This document shows, one piece after another, positions 1 through 11,139 of a stretch of DNA of 64,000 nt (position 1 is the first letter of the stretch; the number at the start of each line of letters is the position of its first letter). Source of the stretch: Isoetes taiwanensis (lineage: Eukaryota > Streptophyta > Lycopodiopsida > Isoetales > Isoetaceae); the NCBI GenBank assembly GCA_021234155.1, contig JAJEKV010000011.1, forward strand, positions 15,946,441-16,010,440, given 5' to 3'. The position numbers were made by a program, and so were the translations under genes. The notes below the pieces were generated by a model that did no database searches, was not told the origin of the DNA, and saw nothing but the letters and a program-made list of their open reading frames with translations.

Positions 1-652
1 CAGAGCCTTGAAACTGATTGCTTCCTTCTGCAACAGAGGGATTTTGAGATCGTCCTCTTTTTCCTCCAAGAAACCCATGCTGTCACTGATCTATGAGAGG
101 ACTGAGGCATTCTGCATTCTCCAAAAACCCATTCACGGGGCCCTAAAGGCCTGCTTCTGGCGTTATTTGTAGTCATTAAGTTGCTGAAAATTTCCATCCT
201 TTTTCATCATATCTTAGTGACTCAGGCGTGTTACTAAAGAAGTCTCCTCTTTATTACCACTGTCTCTTAGCACTATATGCTTATTAACTTATTATTCTTC
301 TCCACTAAGCAGACGTTGAAATCAAGCATAAGGTATAGGATTCAACGACAAACTTGCACATGCTATAGGCATATTCACATGTGTAACTCCTTGACTTTAT
401 CACAACGTGTTTATATAAAAATCAGAGATGATAAACATGCAGTACACGCACATTGCAGTTCCAAGGTTCTCAACCTTAAACCGTGGCCGAATTACAGGGC
501 ATCTGGATTATGCTATACTCCCAGCAATTCTTTTAGCTTTTATTTATAGTAGTGGGATAAGAAAATAAGACTCATGGTAGTTGTAACTTGCAAAACAATG
601 TTCTAATGTCGTTAAATAGTAGATCTCAGAACAAGGCTAGGCATATACTGGT
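1..652. other. Intergenic, nothing recognised
   Basis: AT-rich plant intergenic DNA. I see no exon with a coherent protein and no element ends. Confidence 0.5.
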
Positions 653-884
653 AAAATGATATTTCACAACTTGTTAGTATCACAGCTGGAGGTGTCGACG
701 CAGAGAAAATGAATAAAGATTCAACCTTCTCTGTCTTGTCTTTTGTTTGACAATTTTTCGAACCTTACAAAATGATATTTCATAACTTGTTCGTATATCA
801 CAGCTGGAGGTGTCGAAGCAGAGAAAATGACTAAAGATTCAACCTTCTCTGTCTTGTCTTTTGTTTGACACTTTTTCAAACCTG
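653..884. repeat. 116-bp tandem duplication, two units
   Basis: Two head-to-tail units (653-768 and 769-about 884) share the same order of words, including CAGCTGGAGGTGTCGA and TTCAACCTTCTCTGTCTTG, with a few substitutions. It lies downstream of the FQR1-like gene and encodes nothing coherent. Confidence 0.85.
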
Positions 885-1145
885 TAACACAATTGTTTGA
901 AAACTTGTAATCTATTAACTTCCATGAATTCACCAGCATCTAATACATGATTTCTTTTCCACGATGAACATAGCTAATAGACAATTTACAATTATTTAGC
1001 AATTAAAAAAGTAGTCATACCAATACCCCCAAAATAAATTTTTCATATTAATATTGCCAACCATTTTCAAAGCATCCAGAAGCATATTTCTTCTGTAGGA
1101 TTATACAAGACACATCTTTGAAGAAACCTTTCCCTGGAGAAATCT

Positions 1146-2373
1146 TCACAAGCCAGACTTCAACTTCTTAGTAATTTTTGCAATGTACTGCCCTTGGTGA
1201 AACGCTTGCTCCAATTCAAGCTTTGATGGCTGACGAGTTCCGTCCCCTGCAAAGGTACCAGCTCCATAGGGAGAGCCTCCTTTGACCTCGTCCATTTCAA
1301 ACATACCAGCACCAAAGGTATAACCAATAGGAACAAAAATCATTCCATGATGAGCAAGTTGAGTTACCGCAGTCAAACTGCAGCAACAGAAAGACATAAC
1401 AATGTGATCAATACAAACTATCTTCTAGGTAGTTTATGACAAAAATGTGACTTCATAGGCCAGGCAGAACATACGCTGTTGTTTCTTGACCTCCACCCTG
1501 GGAGCCTGTACTAAAAAATATTCCTGCAGGCTTGCCAGCTAGAGCTTGTCCGCGCCACAATCCTCCTGTGCCATCTATGAAAGCTTTGAATTGAGCTGCC
1601 ATCATTCCAAATCTAGTTGGGAATCCAAAAATAATTCCATCTGCATCTGCTAGCTGTGCAGGCATAATGCATGGTACATCTGATTTAGGAGCTGCACCCA
1701 TTTTTCCTAATATTTCTTCTGATAATGTCTCGGGTACCTGAATAGATAAATAATTATAAGGAAATCTGCATATTAAACATGTATCTGCGATGCATTTTCT
1801 ATGCCCTTAAGATTCTCGAATGTTAAGTCGTGAATGTTGTTAACTAGGCAATTTTTAGAGCAAATAACAACCCAGGCATAAATAAATGCCTCCTTGGCAA
1901 ACTTAATACTCCTAAAATAATTTAAAATTAGGTTTGACAGGATGGTATTCAATGAGAAATGTCTGGCATAATGATGATTGAGATAACTGAGACATCTCAG
2001 GGAACTGTTAGCTGTTCATAGCAAAAAGCCCCAAAATCTACAGATATGAAACATGACATTATGATCTCTAATGATCAAATCATACCTGCCAGAGTGAAGC
2101 CTCAACACCTTCAACTGAATCAGCACCTCTTTTGATTTCGTGGGCGAGTTTTTCCACATGTCCATACATGGAGTAATACCTAAATCATATCAAACATTCA
2201 AATCTCTGGCCATAATCACCTGCTAGCAAGCTAAAGCATGATATGATCCACCATTCACATTCAAGAAGCTCTAAATGATTTTGCCGGAAGATAAGATTGA
2301 TGGAAAAAAAGATTCTGCTGTTCGATACAAGGAAAGTTTAAGAAGCTTACACGACGTAGAGCTTGGAAGCCAT
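1146..2373 (-). CDS. FQR1: NAD(P)H:quinone oxidoreductase, FQR1/WrbA family (4 exons)
   Basis: Flavodoxin-like FMN enzyme that reduces quinones by two electrons, avoiding semiquinone radicals; plant members are cytosolic or plasma-membrane associated. Exons on the minus strand are 2351-2373 (or to 2412), 2086-2179, 1475-1737 and 1146-1377. All introns have GT..AG borders and the phases join cleanly. The spliced product is 203 residues, against about 204 for Arabidopsis FQR1. Visible motifs in order: the FMN phosphate loop [12 protein letters not shown] near residue 10, [17 protein letters not shown], the [14 protein letters not shown] loop, and the C-terminal [18 protein letters not shown] block. 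An upstream in-frame ATG at 2412 would add 13 Ser-rich residues. A TATATAT tract at 2421-2427 lies so close to it that transcription should start inside this extension, so I prefer 2373. No frame damage is seen; likely functional. Confidence 0.93.
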
Positions 2374-2420
2374 TTGTATGAAGGAGCTGCTGCTAGATGA
2401 GTTCTTGGCCATGGTGTGGG

Positions 2421-2428
2421 ATATATAT
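2421..2428 (-). promoter_or_regulatory. Candidate TATA box of the FQR1-like gene
   Basis: Minus-strand TATATAT run about 48-55 bases upstream of the preferred ATG at 2373 and only about 9 bases upstream of the alternative ATG at 2412. The usual 25-35 base TATA-to-start distance would place the start site between the two ATGs. Inferred from spacing only. Confidence 0.4.
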
Positions 2429-2588
2429 TGACATTGTATGAAAACGTCATGCTACCGTCTGGTCTGACGCAAGAGAACGGAGTGCGAAGATGCTATAGAA
2501 AGATCATATACAATATATACATGCCACATGTTTTGCCACGTCAGTCCCAAATGCCTTTGACATCATTCTGTCGCAAGAATGACATATT

Positions 2589-2974
2589 GATCATTTGGTG
2601 TGACTCAGGGCTGTATGTAAAATATTTGAAATCCAGTTTTAAACCAAACCCACCCAATAAAATGATTATAATACTAGCCCAGTGTTGATGGGCATAAGTT
2701 GACTGCATAAACGTTAGAATATTACATAAATGGAAGAGTTCATAGAGTGTGTGTTGCTGGGCATAAGTTGACTGTGTGTTTATCTCTTAAAAACTCTTGT
2801 ATGAGCGTCACGCTCAAACAAATGTTGAACATTATTTGAATAGAAAAAGTTGCTAGGCTATAAGGCTGTCCTGATATTTGTAGGATTGGACTTAAATTGC
2901 TATGGTGTTGCTGGGCTATGAGATTGGTCTTAAATTGCTATGTCGTTGCTAGGCTATAGAATTGAACTTAAATT
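2589..2974. repeat. 386-bp direct repeat, copy 1
   Basis: By eye I find no difference from copy 2 at 3402-3787. It contains the phrases GTTGATGGGCATAAGTTGAC and GGACTTAAATTGCTATG. It encodes no recognised protein. Copies 813 bp apart without visible divergence imply a very recent duplication or an assembly artefact. Confidence 0.9.
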
Positions 2975-3210
2975 CACAAAATTGCGCAACTTGAAGATAA
3001 TAGAAATCTGAACGCACTGGTCTGCCCAATACATATCACCAACCTCTTTTCGTCCTCTTTCTTCAACGAAAGGGTCTTTCCATGACTCCTTTCTGTTTGC
3101 GATCTGGACTGGAAGAGATAAAATCAAGTTAGAGAAGTGACCCTACAGACAATACAAATAGTTCTAAGGTCTTAAATTGCTATGTTCGTTGCTAGGCGAA
3201 CATTTTCTAA

Positions 3211-3402
3211 CGTAAAGTTAGAGGGGGAGGATATTTCCTGCCACGTGGCGCCATCGTAGCCACACAACTCTGATTACTCCGTTATCAGCCAGCACCGGAG
3301 GAGATGAAGCCAGGCATCGGAGGACAGGAAGCGAGCTACAACAGATTATAAGTTTTAAGAACGCTTGTAATATGGGGAAATATCCTCCCCCCTAACTTTA
3401 CG
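3211..3402. mobile_element. 192-bp MITE-like element with about 28-bp terminal inverted repeats
   Basis: Left end 3211-3238 begins CGTAAAGTTAG and continues into a G-rich block then GATATTTCC. The right end 3375-3402 is its reverse complement with one or two changes. The inside has no ORF. No clear target-site duplication is seen: flanks are CTAA on the left and ATCA on the right. The right end coincides with the start of copy 2 of the 386-bp repeat. Confidence 0.75.
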
Positions 3403-3787
3403 ATCATTTGGTGTGACTCAGGGCTGTATGTAAAATATTTGAAATCCAGTTTTAAACCAAACCCACCCAATAAAATGATTATAATACTAGCCCAGTGTTG
3501 ATGGGCATAAGTTGACTGCATAAACGTTAGAATATTACATAAATGGAAGAGTTCATAGAGTGTGTGTTGCTGGGCATAAGTTGACTGTGTGTTTATCTCT
3601 TAAAAACTCTTGTATGAGCGTCACGCTCAAACAAATGTTGAACATTATTTGAATAGAAAAAGTTGCTAGGCTATAAGGCTGTCCTGATATTTGTAGGATT
3701 GGACTTAAATTGCTATGGTGTTGCTGGGCTATGAGATTGGTCTTAAATTGCTATGTCGTTGCTAGGCTATAGAATTGAACTTAAATT
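3402..3787. repeat. 386-bp direct repeat, copy 2
   Basis: Second copy of 2589-2974. It begins exactly at the right end of the MITE-like element at 3211-3402 and runs into the degenerate short repeats that follow. Confidence 0.9.
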
Positions 3788-4199
3788 GCTATGTCACTGC
3801 TGGACTATTAGGCGGTGGTTGTCCTGTCCTTGACATTCATAGAATTGGACTTAAATTGCTATGTTGTTCCTGGGCTATAAGGTGATTGTTGTCCTGACAT
3901 TTATAGGATCGGACTTGAATTGCTATGTCATTATTGGGCAAATTGCTATGTTGTTGCTAGGCTATAAGTTGAACTTAAATTGCTATGTCATTGCTGGACT
4001 ATTAGGCTGGGCTATAAGGCAATTGTTGTTCTAACATTTATAGGATTGGACTTGAATTGCTATGTCATTGCTAGGCCGATTCTTATTGTCATTAAGATTG
4101 GACTTGAATTGCTATGTCATTGTTATGTTGTAGGATTTGGTTCCATTGTGTATACTTTACACCCAAAGCACCTTGTGGCATTTGGGCAATTGAAGTAAT

Positions 4200-5330
4200 T
4201 CAAAGCTCAACAGAAATCCAAGTTGTTGTTTGGCATAAGTTGGAATGTCAAAATGGTGTGTGCTATTTGATGGGCTTTTACATTAAAAATAGCATTTCTA
4301 TACATCATGGCAAAGATACCAAACCAAATCGCTGGCATAACAACCACATGGTCCATCTGCAAGACAATCACAATGTAGGATCCCATGGAAAAAAAAAAAA
4401 AAAAAAAAACATTAGTCGGAGTAGAGTAGATATGATTGATCCCATGAACATCTTTACCTTAGATTCCTATGAAACTCAACTAAATGCTTATAAGATCGAA
4501 TATTTCAACTATTGAAGGTCGGTCCCATGAGCTAAGAATGACTTTAACTTATTATAAGAGTCGTAATTTAATCCGATGCTTGCATAGCAGCATGCATATT
4601 AAACCAGAGCAAGATTAGACCTTACCTGAGTTTAAAGAGTCCCTCGCACAATTTTCCCAAGCAAAATAATTGCCAAGACAACCAAAATGTTATGATTCCA
4701 GCCGGCCTCATTTTGATCTATTGAAATGGAGCAAGATCTTCTTGGTCAAACCCGTTCCCCTTCAAGGAAAACGAAGTGCGCATATTTTTGTGTTGAAAGA
4801 TAACATGCTTGGTGACTATTTCAAAATAAGCTCCTTGTGATTTCAAACAAAGAAACGTGAATCTGTACGTGAGTCTTAGATTAAATGGGGTGTGTTGAAA
4901 TATGATTATTCAATATTTTTGGGGGGGTTGAAAGCTTTGGCATACATTCTTCGGCTTTTTGAGCTCAAGCTATTTCCAAATTCAGCAATAGTAAAACCCT
5001 AATTGCTATGCACCCGATAAATTAAGGCAGCAAATGGTGGCAAAAGCCATGTGTGAATAACAAAAGAAATCTAGAGAACTACTGCAATGGATGTGGTAGT
5101 CCAAGGTGTTATACCTTAGATCAACTTAAACACCATGCATCTATGCTTAATCCCATTTCTTTATAGATGCCACCATTCAAAGAAAAAAAAAAACCACTTT
5201 AGATGGTAGGATACAATTTTTCGCAATTTTGCACAAATTTTTTATTCAAAATGTAGAATATCCAGATTATATTAACTAAAGGATCCATAACAATTAGAAG
5301 TTCTTTACATGTGATATAGTCTTACCAAAT
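4200..5330. other. Intergenic, nothing recognised
   Basis: No convincing exon. A run of about 20 A at 4390-4410 has no recognisable LINE 3' sequence beside it. Confidence 0.5.
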
Positions 5331-5344
5331 CCGAGCCATTGAGG

Positions 5345-5495
5345 TACCTGCTATTGAAAGCATGTTTTAACGTGTCTTGAAGCATCACATGGTGGTCGAT
5401 TTGCAATGTAATAAAGACAGTCATTGGGATGATGACAAATCCAGGGCCTGTCTTGGCAGCTGGGCCCACAAAAGAAACAGCCGCTGAGCTTACTA
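5345..5495 (-). pseudogene. Orphan coding-like exon, family not recognised
   Basis: Read on the minus strand, one frame gives about 45 residues including AAVSFVGPAAKTGPGF, VIIPMTVFITLQ and HHVMLQDTLKHAFNSR with no stop, and a stop just upstream. The composition looks protein-like rather than random, with a hydrophobic centre and an amphipathic end. I cannot name the family and no neighbouring exon of the same gene is apparent. It could be a leftover exon or chance. Confidence 0.25.
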
Positions 5496-6048
5496 ATTAT
5501 ATGGATTCAAGGGGCACAGAAAGGCAAATTCACGGGAGTAAAATATCATGCAATAATATTATTGCAAACTCCTAAAACATCTATCTTCAAAGTATTTTGG
5601 TAGATTCTGTCATTTGCCACCCATGTATAGGATACAAACTCCTGCCTGTAAAAGGATTAGAAATGTTTATATGCCATCTAAGGTTCACCATATTGTAAAT
5701 ATATCTAGAATAGACCCATTTGTTGCCGTATCCATCATCAAAATAGATCTGTCATGTTACCTGCACTTGGTCTTCCTCCATGACCTTCGATTTTTTGTCC
5801 TCACTATTATACTCTTATGAGTGAGTCTGCATGATTTATTCTTCTTATTAAAATGCATGCCTTCAAGTTCAAAAAGGTGGAGGGCAAGAACACACCCTAA
5901 AATTATCATATACCATCCTGTGGTTAGCTTCTGTCTTTTGCCACACAGGTATACAATACAAACTTCTGCACATAAAAGGATTATGTATTATAGCCCTTTC
6001 AAACTCAATATTGAATGCTGAACTTTGCTAATAAAGATTTTGGCAAAC

Positions 6049-6170
6049 CTCTATTTCTTCCATAGTAATTCCCATCTTCTGTATCGTGAGTTTTGCAGAT
6101 AGCAACTTTGTGGCTCCTGCTCCATATCCACCAGTAAAATATGTAGGAATGGGCGCCTGCTGAACTCCGC
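6049..6170 (-). pseudogene. Orphan exon of a CWF19-like / C3H64-type protein
   Basis: The exon is bounded by a good acceptor (CTTGCAG before 6170) and a donor (GAG then GTTTGC after 6049). It translates to about 41 residues beginning GGVQQAPIPTYFTGGYGAGA and ending MGITMEEIE. This matches the N-terminal metallophosphoesterase-like part of plant CWF19-like proteins (Arabidopsis C3H64 class), which has PIPTYF-G-YG and then LEVCHNLFWLRG. CWF19 proteins act in spliceosome disassembly and lariat debranching. I find no flanking exons for the start or the zinc-finger and CwfJ C-terminal domains. This is therefore an isolated exon, most likely a relic, unless very long introns continue outside. Confidence 0.6.
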
Positions 6171-7689
6171 CTGCAAGAAGATCATGCAACAAAACCACAA
6201 TCATTAGCAACATACTGATGCTCAAACCTGAAAAGTTACATTTCATTAGCAATGATTCTAAATATTACGGGTAAAAGCACGCTGTGGTGTTCCAATTCGG
6301 CTGTCCCCCCTGTCCCCCCAAAATGTGGCATTGCATCCACCACTTTATGAAAGTATAATTATGGCACCGCTCAACTACCGTTATTTAAGAATAGAGTCCC
6401 AATTTGTGGGGGAAATTCTAATTTCAAAAACTAAAATTCAAATTCCTATTCTTTGGCCCCTTCCTGTTCTTTGCCTACATCCTGTTCTTTGGCTCCCTCC
6501 CTGCTGCAAGCTCCATTCCATTGTGGATATGGATGTCAATGAGGTAATCTGTCCACAAACTGGCATTTCAGACAGGAGAAAACGAAGAAGAACCAAGGAA
6601 CAAGAAATGTTGAAGAAAAGACGCCAGAGGAAAAAAAGAAGAGAAGAAAATTGGAGCTTGCAGAATTGGCAGAAGGATCCGGTTCATCAAGAAGTGCAAG
6701 CAGTAAACGCCGTATTGTCCTTAATTTGCTAACGTCTTTCCATAAACAAACCAAAATAATGGAGGATAGCATGAAGAAAGAAATTTTACTTGAGTTTTTG
6801 AGGGATAAAACATTGGAAAAATTCATAGGTGAAGAATTAAAGGATTTGGAAGCCAAGAGCATCGTTATAAGGAGCCTCTGGGACTCCATGCAGACTGTCA
6901 AACTCTCTACCAGCAATGACTGCCTAGCAGCCAAGAATAGCTGCCTTGCAATGTCTGTACCACGCCGTGCAGATTCTGAAACAAGTGACAAAATCAGCCA
7001 GCGAGATCTTGGAAAGGTATTAGGTGTTCACCAAGAAACCTGCAAAAGGCAAAGAAAACGAGGGAAGAGATCGATTACAATGGTGGGAAATGGATTTCTT
7101 ACAAGAGGGCTAAAAGATTCGATGCAATTTCAGATGAACATATAGAAAAGATTCAAAATTTTTGGATTGAGAACACCAGAGTGTCACCTAACACAAAGGA
7201 TGTTAGAACTAGAAGATTGGAGAGAAATATAAGAGAAGAACATGCTGCCCACTATCTGGAGGAATCACAGGTTAGTTTATTTCTGTTATTCATGTTTTCT
7301 TAGTTATGGTGCTTAGTGTGGTGGTGCATGTGGTGGTTATTGTGTTGTACAGTGATTGTGGTGTACTGTATACAGCATGTGAATTGTGTGTAGTTGACTC
7401 TAGTCTGAAATGCAATATTTAATGTTTGGAATATTAGAACATGACAGAATTGAGCACTCCTTTACTGAGTGTGTGTATAGTCTAAAAATATTTGAGAATG
7501 ATAGATAACTAACTGATCCTAAGAAGTACAAATTTTTGTTGAATAAAGACAAATTTTTGTCAGATTCAAGCACAGCTCTATTGGAAAGTATAATATATTA
7601 GCAAAAGGATCTTACAAAATTTGGCTTTACCAAATTTGGCTTTCCATTGAAAGCTCTGTACCCGAGAACTAAAATTACATGCATTTCCT

Positions 7690-8115
7690 AAGTAGCAGGA
7701 AATGCTGGTATAACTGGCTCGAGAACTGGTGCATCCAAAATTATTGTTTTCTGCACTAAAGCATCTAAGCTTTCTGCAGTCATCCCAGAATTTAACAGGA
7801 TGAGGTTTGCCAGTACTTCCTGCATCCCCTAGTGGTAAGAACGCAACCCTGCCAATAATTCCCACTGTTGCAGACTCAGACCAGACAAGTGGCAGAGAAC
7901 AAATAAACCAGCTGACCTTGCAGCAGCATGTAACATAAGGTCATGGACCTTGTCTAAGAACTCACTTCCTGTCAATCTGCCCCCAAGCATAGCCATTGAA
8001 GGCCCAGCATCCAGTCTGTTGTATGCCTTTAGGTTGGATTCGAAATCAGCAAAGAAGGTGGATCTACGCATTTCCGCCTTCAGAGATTGGTCACGAGCCC
8101 TACCGAATGCTCTCC
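7690..8115 (-). pseudogene. Orphan coding-like segment, family not recognised
   Basis: One minus-strand frame gives ARRAFGRARDQSLKAEMRRS, then FADFESNLKAYNRLDAGP and GSEFLDKVHDLMLHAAAR, runs through a stop near 7830, and continues as QEVLANLILLNSGMTAESLD and VLEPVIPAFPA before another stop. The composition is strongly protein-like, with amphipathic helices. A donor-like AAGGTCAGC follows HAAAR, but the simplest intron does not keep phase. It lies antisense inside the presumed intron of the transposase-like pseudogene, so it was probably brought in separately. I do not recognise the family. Confidence 0.35.
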
Positions 8116-8345
8116 TCGCTCACCCTAGAATAGCCATAGTGATCTCTGAACATCCCTACCATTGCCGGAATGAACTTGTTGGATTGAGAATGAAACGCCA
8201 AAAATCAGACGCAGGAATAGGATTTAGGACCCAGATCCTTTTCTAATGATTAGAAGAGGAATGTATAATTATCAGGGTGTACGAATTTCAGAAATGTTTA
8301 TGAGAGCAGGCTAGGCAAATTTTTTATGTCAGACGAAATAGGATA

Positions 8346-8866
8346 AAAGTGATGTGATGTGTGGTGTGGTGTGGTGCGGTGCGGTGCGGTGTGGGGTGTG
8401 TTATGTCCATAGTGTCATGTGGGTGTGTGCATGTTAATGTATGATATGTGTGGATTCAATTTTATTTATTCTCCCCCCACCCCACCACACCCCATCATCT
8501 ATCCCACCACCATAGACTACCACCACATCTTTGCGACCACCACATTACCACCATATGCACCACATTGTCCATTACCACCACACTCCACCATATCCCACAC
8601 CACACCCCCCATCACACTCCACCACCACCACCACACTCCACCACACCACATCACACCACAATCCACACCACCACACCCCCACCACTACCACCACACCCCC
8701 ACCACCACCTCCACCACACCACATCATACCACCACACACCACTACACACACCACCACCACCACACACCACTCCACCACCCCCCACCACCACTCCACACTC
8801 CACCATTTGGTGTATGGTGTGTGGTGAATGGTGTGGTGGGGTGTGGTGTGGTGTGTGGTAATGTAC
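8346..8866. repeat. CCA-rich microsatellite flanked by TGG-rich arms
   Basis: TGG/TGCGG-rich 8346-8400, then a long C/A-only CCA-CAC block 8470-8800, then a TGG-rich block 8805-8866. The two flanking blocks are complementary in sense to the middle, so the region could fold back. Long ORFs rich in His, Pro and Thr (or Val, Trp and Gly on the other strand) are products of the repeat and not genes. Confidence 0.9.
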
Positions 8867-11139
8867 ACAGCACTAAAGTGCTCGTTCTGGTGAATATGAT
8901 GACTGTGGGGCATGGTATGATGCATGGTTTGGTGTGGTATACACATCCTAACAGCTTTAGTGTTCATTTCATGCATGCTATTGTTCAAGAGGTTTACGGA
9001 CCAACATCCGTAAATTAAGATTCGCCTCTTCGAGCTTTTAAGAAGCTAAAACCCTGGTTTGTTGTGAAATTGAAGGACTTCAATAGTTGCTGTTGCATTC
9101 AGCACGTGAGGATGCAAATGCTAGTGGATGGACTCAATGGGATGAGAACCAAACATCCGAAGAATTGCACTTGCACCTGCGATGTTTGTAGATCACATGA
9201 ACTTGGTCAATGCAGGGCACATTAGCATAAAATTGCAAGTACAGGAAGCTTGTGGAGATCTATATTGTGTCCAAAGAGTGAATTAGATGAGTTTCACAAG
9301 AAGGCGGTATCCTTGGAGACCGTGGAGTCGTGTGTGGAATCAAGAAGTTTCAGACTGGCCCCATGGAAGAAAGTGGCGATGAATGGGGAAAGTGAAATGG
9401 GAGTACATTGACTATGAAAAAGACAACGTCTCGAGTTCTGGTAGGAGATTGACTCATCAGTACAATGAGACAGAACCCAAGGAGCTTCTTGATAAACTGA
9501 AAGAGCGTCCTAAAAATCTTTCCACCGCATAATTTCAAAAAACCAATGGCAGGGCAAAACAATTTAAGGAGCTTCGAGAATCTCCTAGCGGATGCATGTC
9601 TTTCGGTAGTGCATTTTGCGCAGAAACTATATATTCAAGGAACAAGAGGAGGTGCAAATGATCTACCGGGTCAATAACCAGATTACCATTTTGGTTCAAA
9701 TAACATATCAAGATTTACGACTTCGGTGGCGGATGAGATTATCAAGGAAACACATTACTATGTATCGATGATAGGGAACACGATACTTTGTTCGCGGCAA
9801 CACCGCTTCATGAAGCACCACAAATATCCGGAGCGCGTAGAAAGGAAGGGTGCCAAAGAGACATTATGTGTTTTCGGATGGTGCAAAGATCTCAATTCAA
9901 GGCTTCTAGACCATTTTACTTTGTGGTACACAAACGATTAATCGATGTCTATATGATGTGGAATTTTTTGGTTCTAACCACGGAAAAGATGAACACGATG
10001 GCAAAGCCTGCCGAGTTGAAGAGATGGTTAAGACAACCGCAATTAAAATACAAAGAAAGATAAAATTGGGTAATGCTCATGAAGTGGTAGAAGTTGCCGA
10101 AGAGAGTTTACTTGTGGAACATCCGAAAGGGATGAACACATCCAAACCAAGAGGGAGGAAGAATATAAAAAGGTTCTTTTAGGAAGTCAAGGTGGAGGAT
10201 ATAGATAGAAAGAAAGCATGGGGCGCAGAAAGGATTTTAGACACTAGGCAGATCCATTCTGAACATGCATTCAATCCTGGATCTCCATTGCAGTTGCACA
10301 CGAGGGAACTTTCATGCTTATGCGAATCATCGCTTGGATGCATGTGGGACAGTTTGTGTGAACAAGCACTATGTTGATGATTGGAAACTTCAAGCTATTG
10401 TACCATCCTCCAATGTGCATGCTGACATTGAGGACCGTAAATCCAGCAGGTCCTTGTTCTCCTCCAATCCCACGATGTTAGCAGAGGCACTTAGAGTTGG
10501 TGATAATTTTGCTGTCGTTGCTCCGAAAGGGAATGATGAGGGTTCTGAATTTTGGATTCTGATGTGCACAAAACCAAAATGGATAGTGGAGAAAGACTTT
10601 CAACTCAATGGAACATGGTACCTCGCCGGTGATAGTGTCATAGAAGGTATGTATTACAAGAAGGGCGCAAGATCAACCGTCAGCTATGATCTTTGCAGTA
10701 AAGACGCCTTAGGCATAGTATTCACAACACAGATCTGTGCAATCAGACTTCACATGCCACCAATTTAAACGTCAAAACAAGATTGTATATAGGCTGGATC
10801 CTTTAGATGAGGAGAAAATTTTACAGAATTTACCTGAAGTTCTTTCTGATGATGATGAAATGTAAAACCATTCTGTAGTTTTCAGGACTCATGTGCTTCA
10901 GCTGTGAAAATGAGTTTGTCTTGATTTCTTTTGAAGATTTGAATTCTTCTGAACACTTGATTCCTTTGTTTGTGAGATGAATTGAATATGAATTTTCATT
11001 CAAATGAATCGAGATTACAATAACAATTACACAGAGATATAAACCGGGCTTGCATGGCAGAAGCAGACATATTGAGAGGTTAGTGCTTGCTCATTGCATT
11101 TTGCTGTTGTGGCACAATGACAACAAACTTTGAATGCAG

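Larger units (their letters stand above)
2850..4130. repeat. Degenerate short repeats around TTAAATTGCTATGTC
   Basis: Irregularly spaced copies of a unit reading roughly TTGGACTTAAATTGCTATGTCATTGCTGGGCTATAAGG, with pieces lost or gained. The densest stretch is 3680-4120. The short ORFs across it are repeat translations, not genes. Confidence 0.8.
6529..10865 (+). pseudogene. Decayed member of an expanded transposase-like gene family
   Basis: Pieces in order. 6529-7270: basic coiled N-terminal region, then ISQRDLGKVLGVH (helix-turn-helix-like) and QNFWIENTRVSPNTKD, ending at a good donor (CAG then GTTAGT); two frameshifts lie near 6650 and 7070. 9030-9235: KPWFVVKLKDFN and a Cys-rich CTCTCDVC segment. 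9390-9660: frameshifted remains including SVVHFAQ. 9720-10180: remains of a block whose family form has a SDG motif and GSNHGK with EHDG. 10260-10865: C-terminal domain with VGDNFAVVAP and FWILMCTK, ending SDDDEM. I recognise the order from memory as an uncharacterised, highly expanded family of non-seed plants with transposase-like acidic motifs. Multiple stops and shifts make this copy dead. The 7271-9000 gap is treated as an intron with foreign material. Confidence 0.6.

Noticed and set aside
2589-3787. Terminal-repeat retrotransposon in miniature (386-bp LTRs around 427 bp)
   Set aside because: The repeats do not start TG and end CA, no primer-binding site follows copy 1, and the middle contains a separate TIR element.
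4390-4411. Poly-A tail of a plus-strand LINE
   Set aside because: No LINE 3' sequence, AATAAAG word or target duplication beside it.
6651-7145. Separate 164-codon gene
   Set aside because: It is the middle frame of the shifted transposase-like exon; flanking frames carry the rest of the same protein.
8419-9018. Long His/Pro/Thr-rich and Val/Trp/Gly-rich ORFs
   Set aside because: They are translations of the CCA/TGG microsatellite in several frames and both strands.
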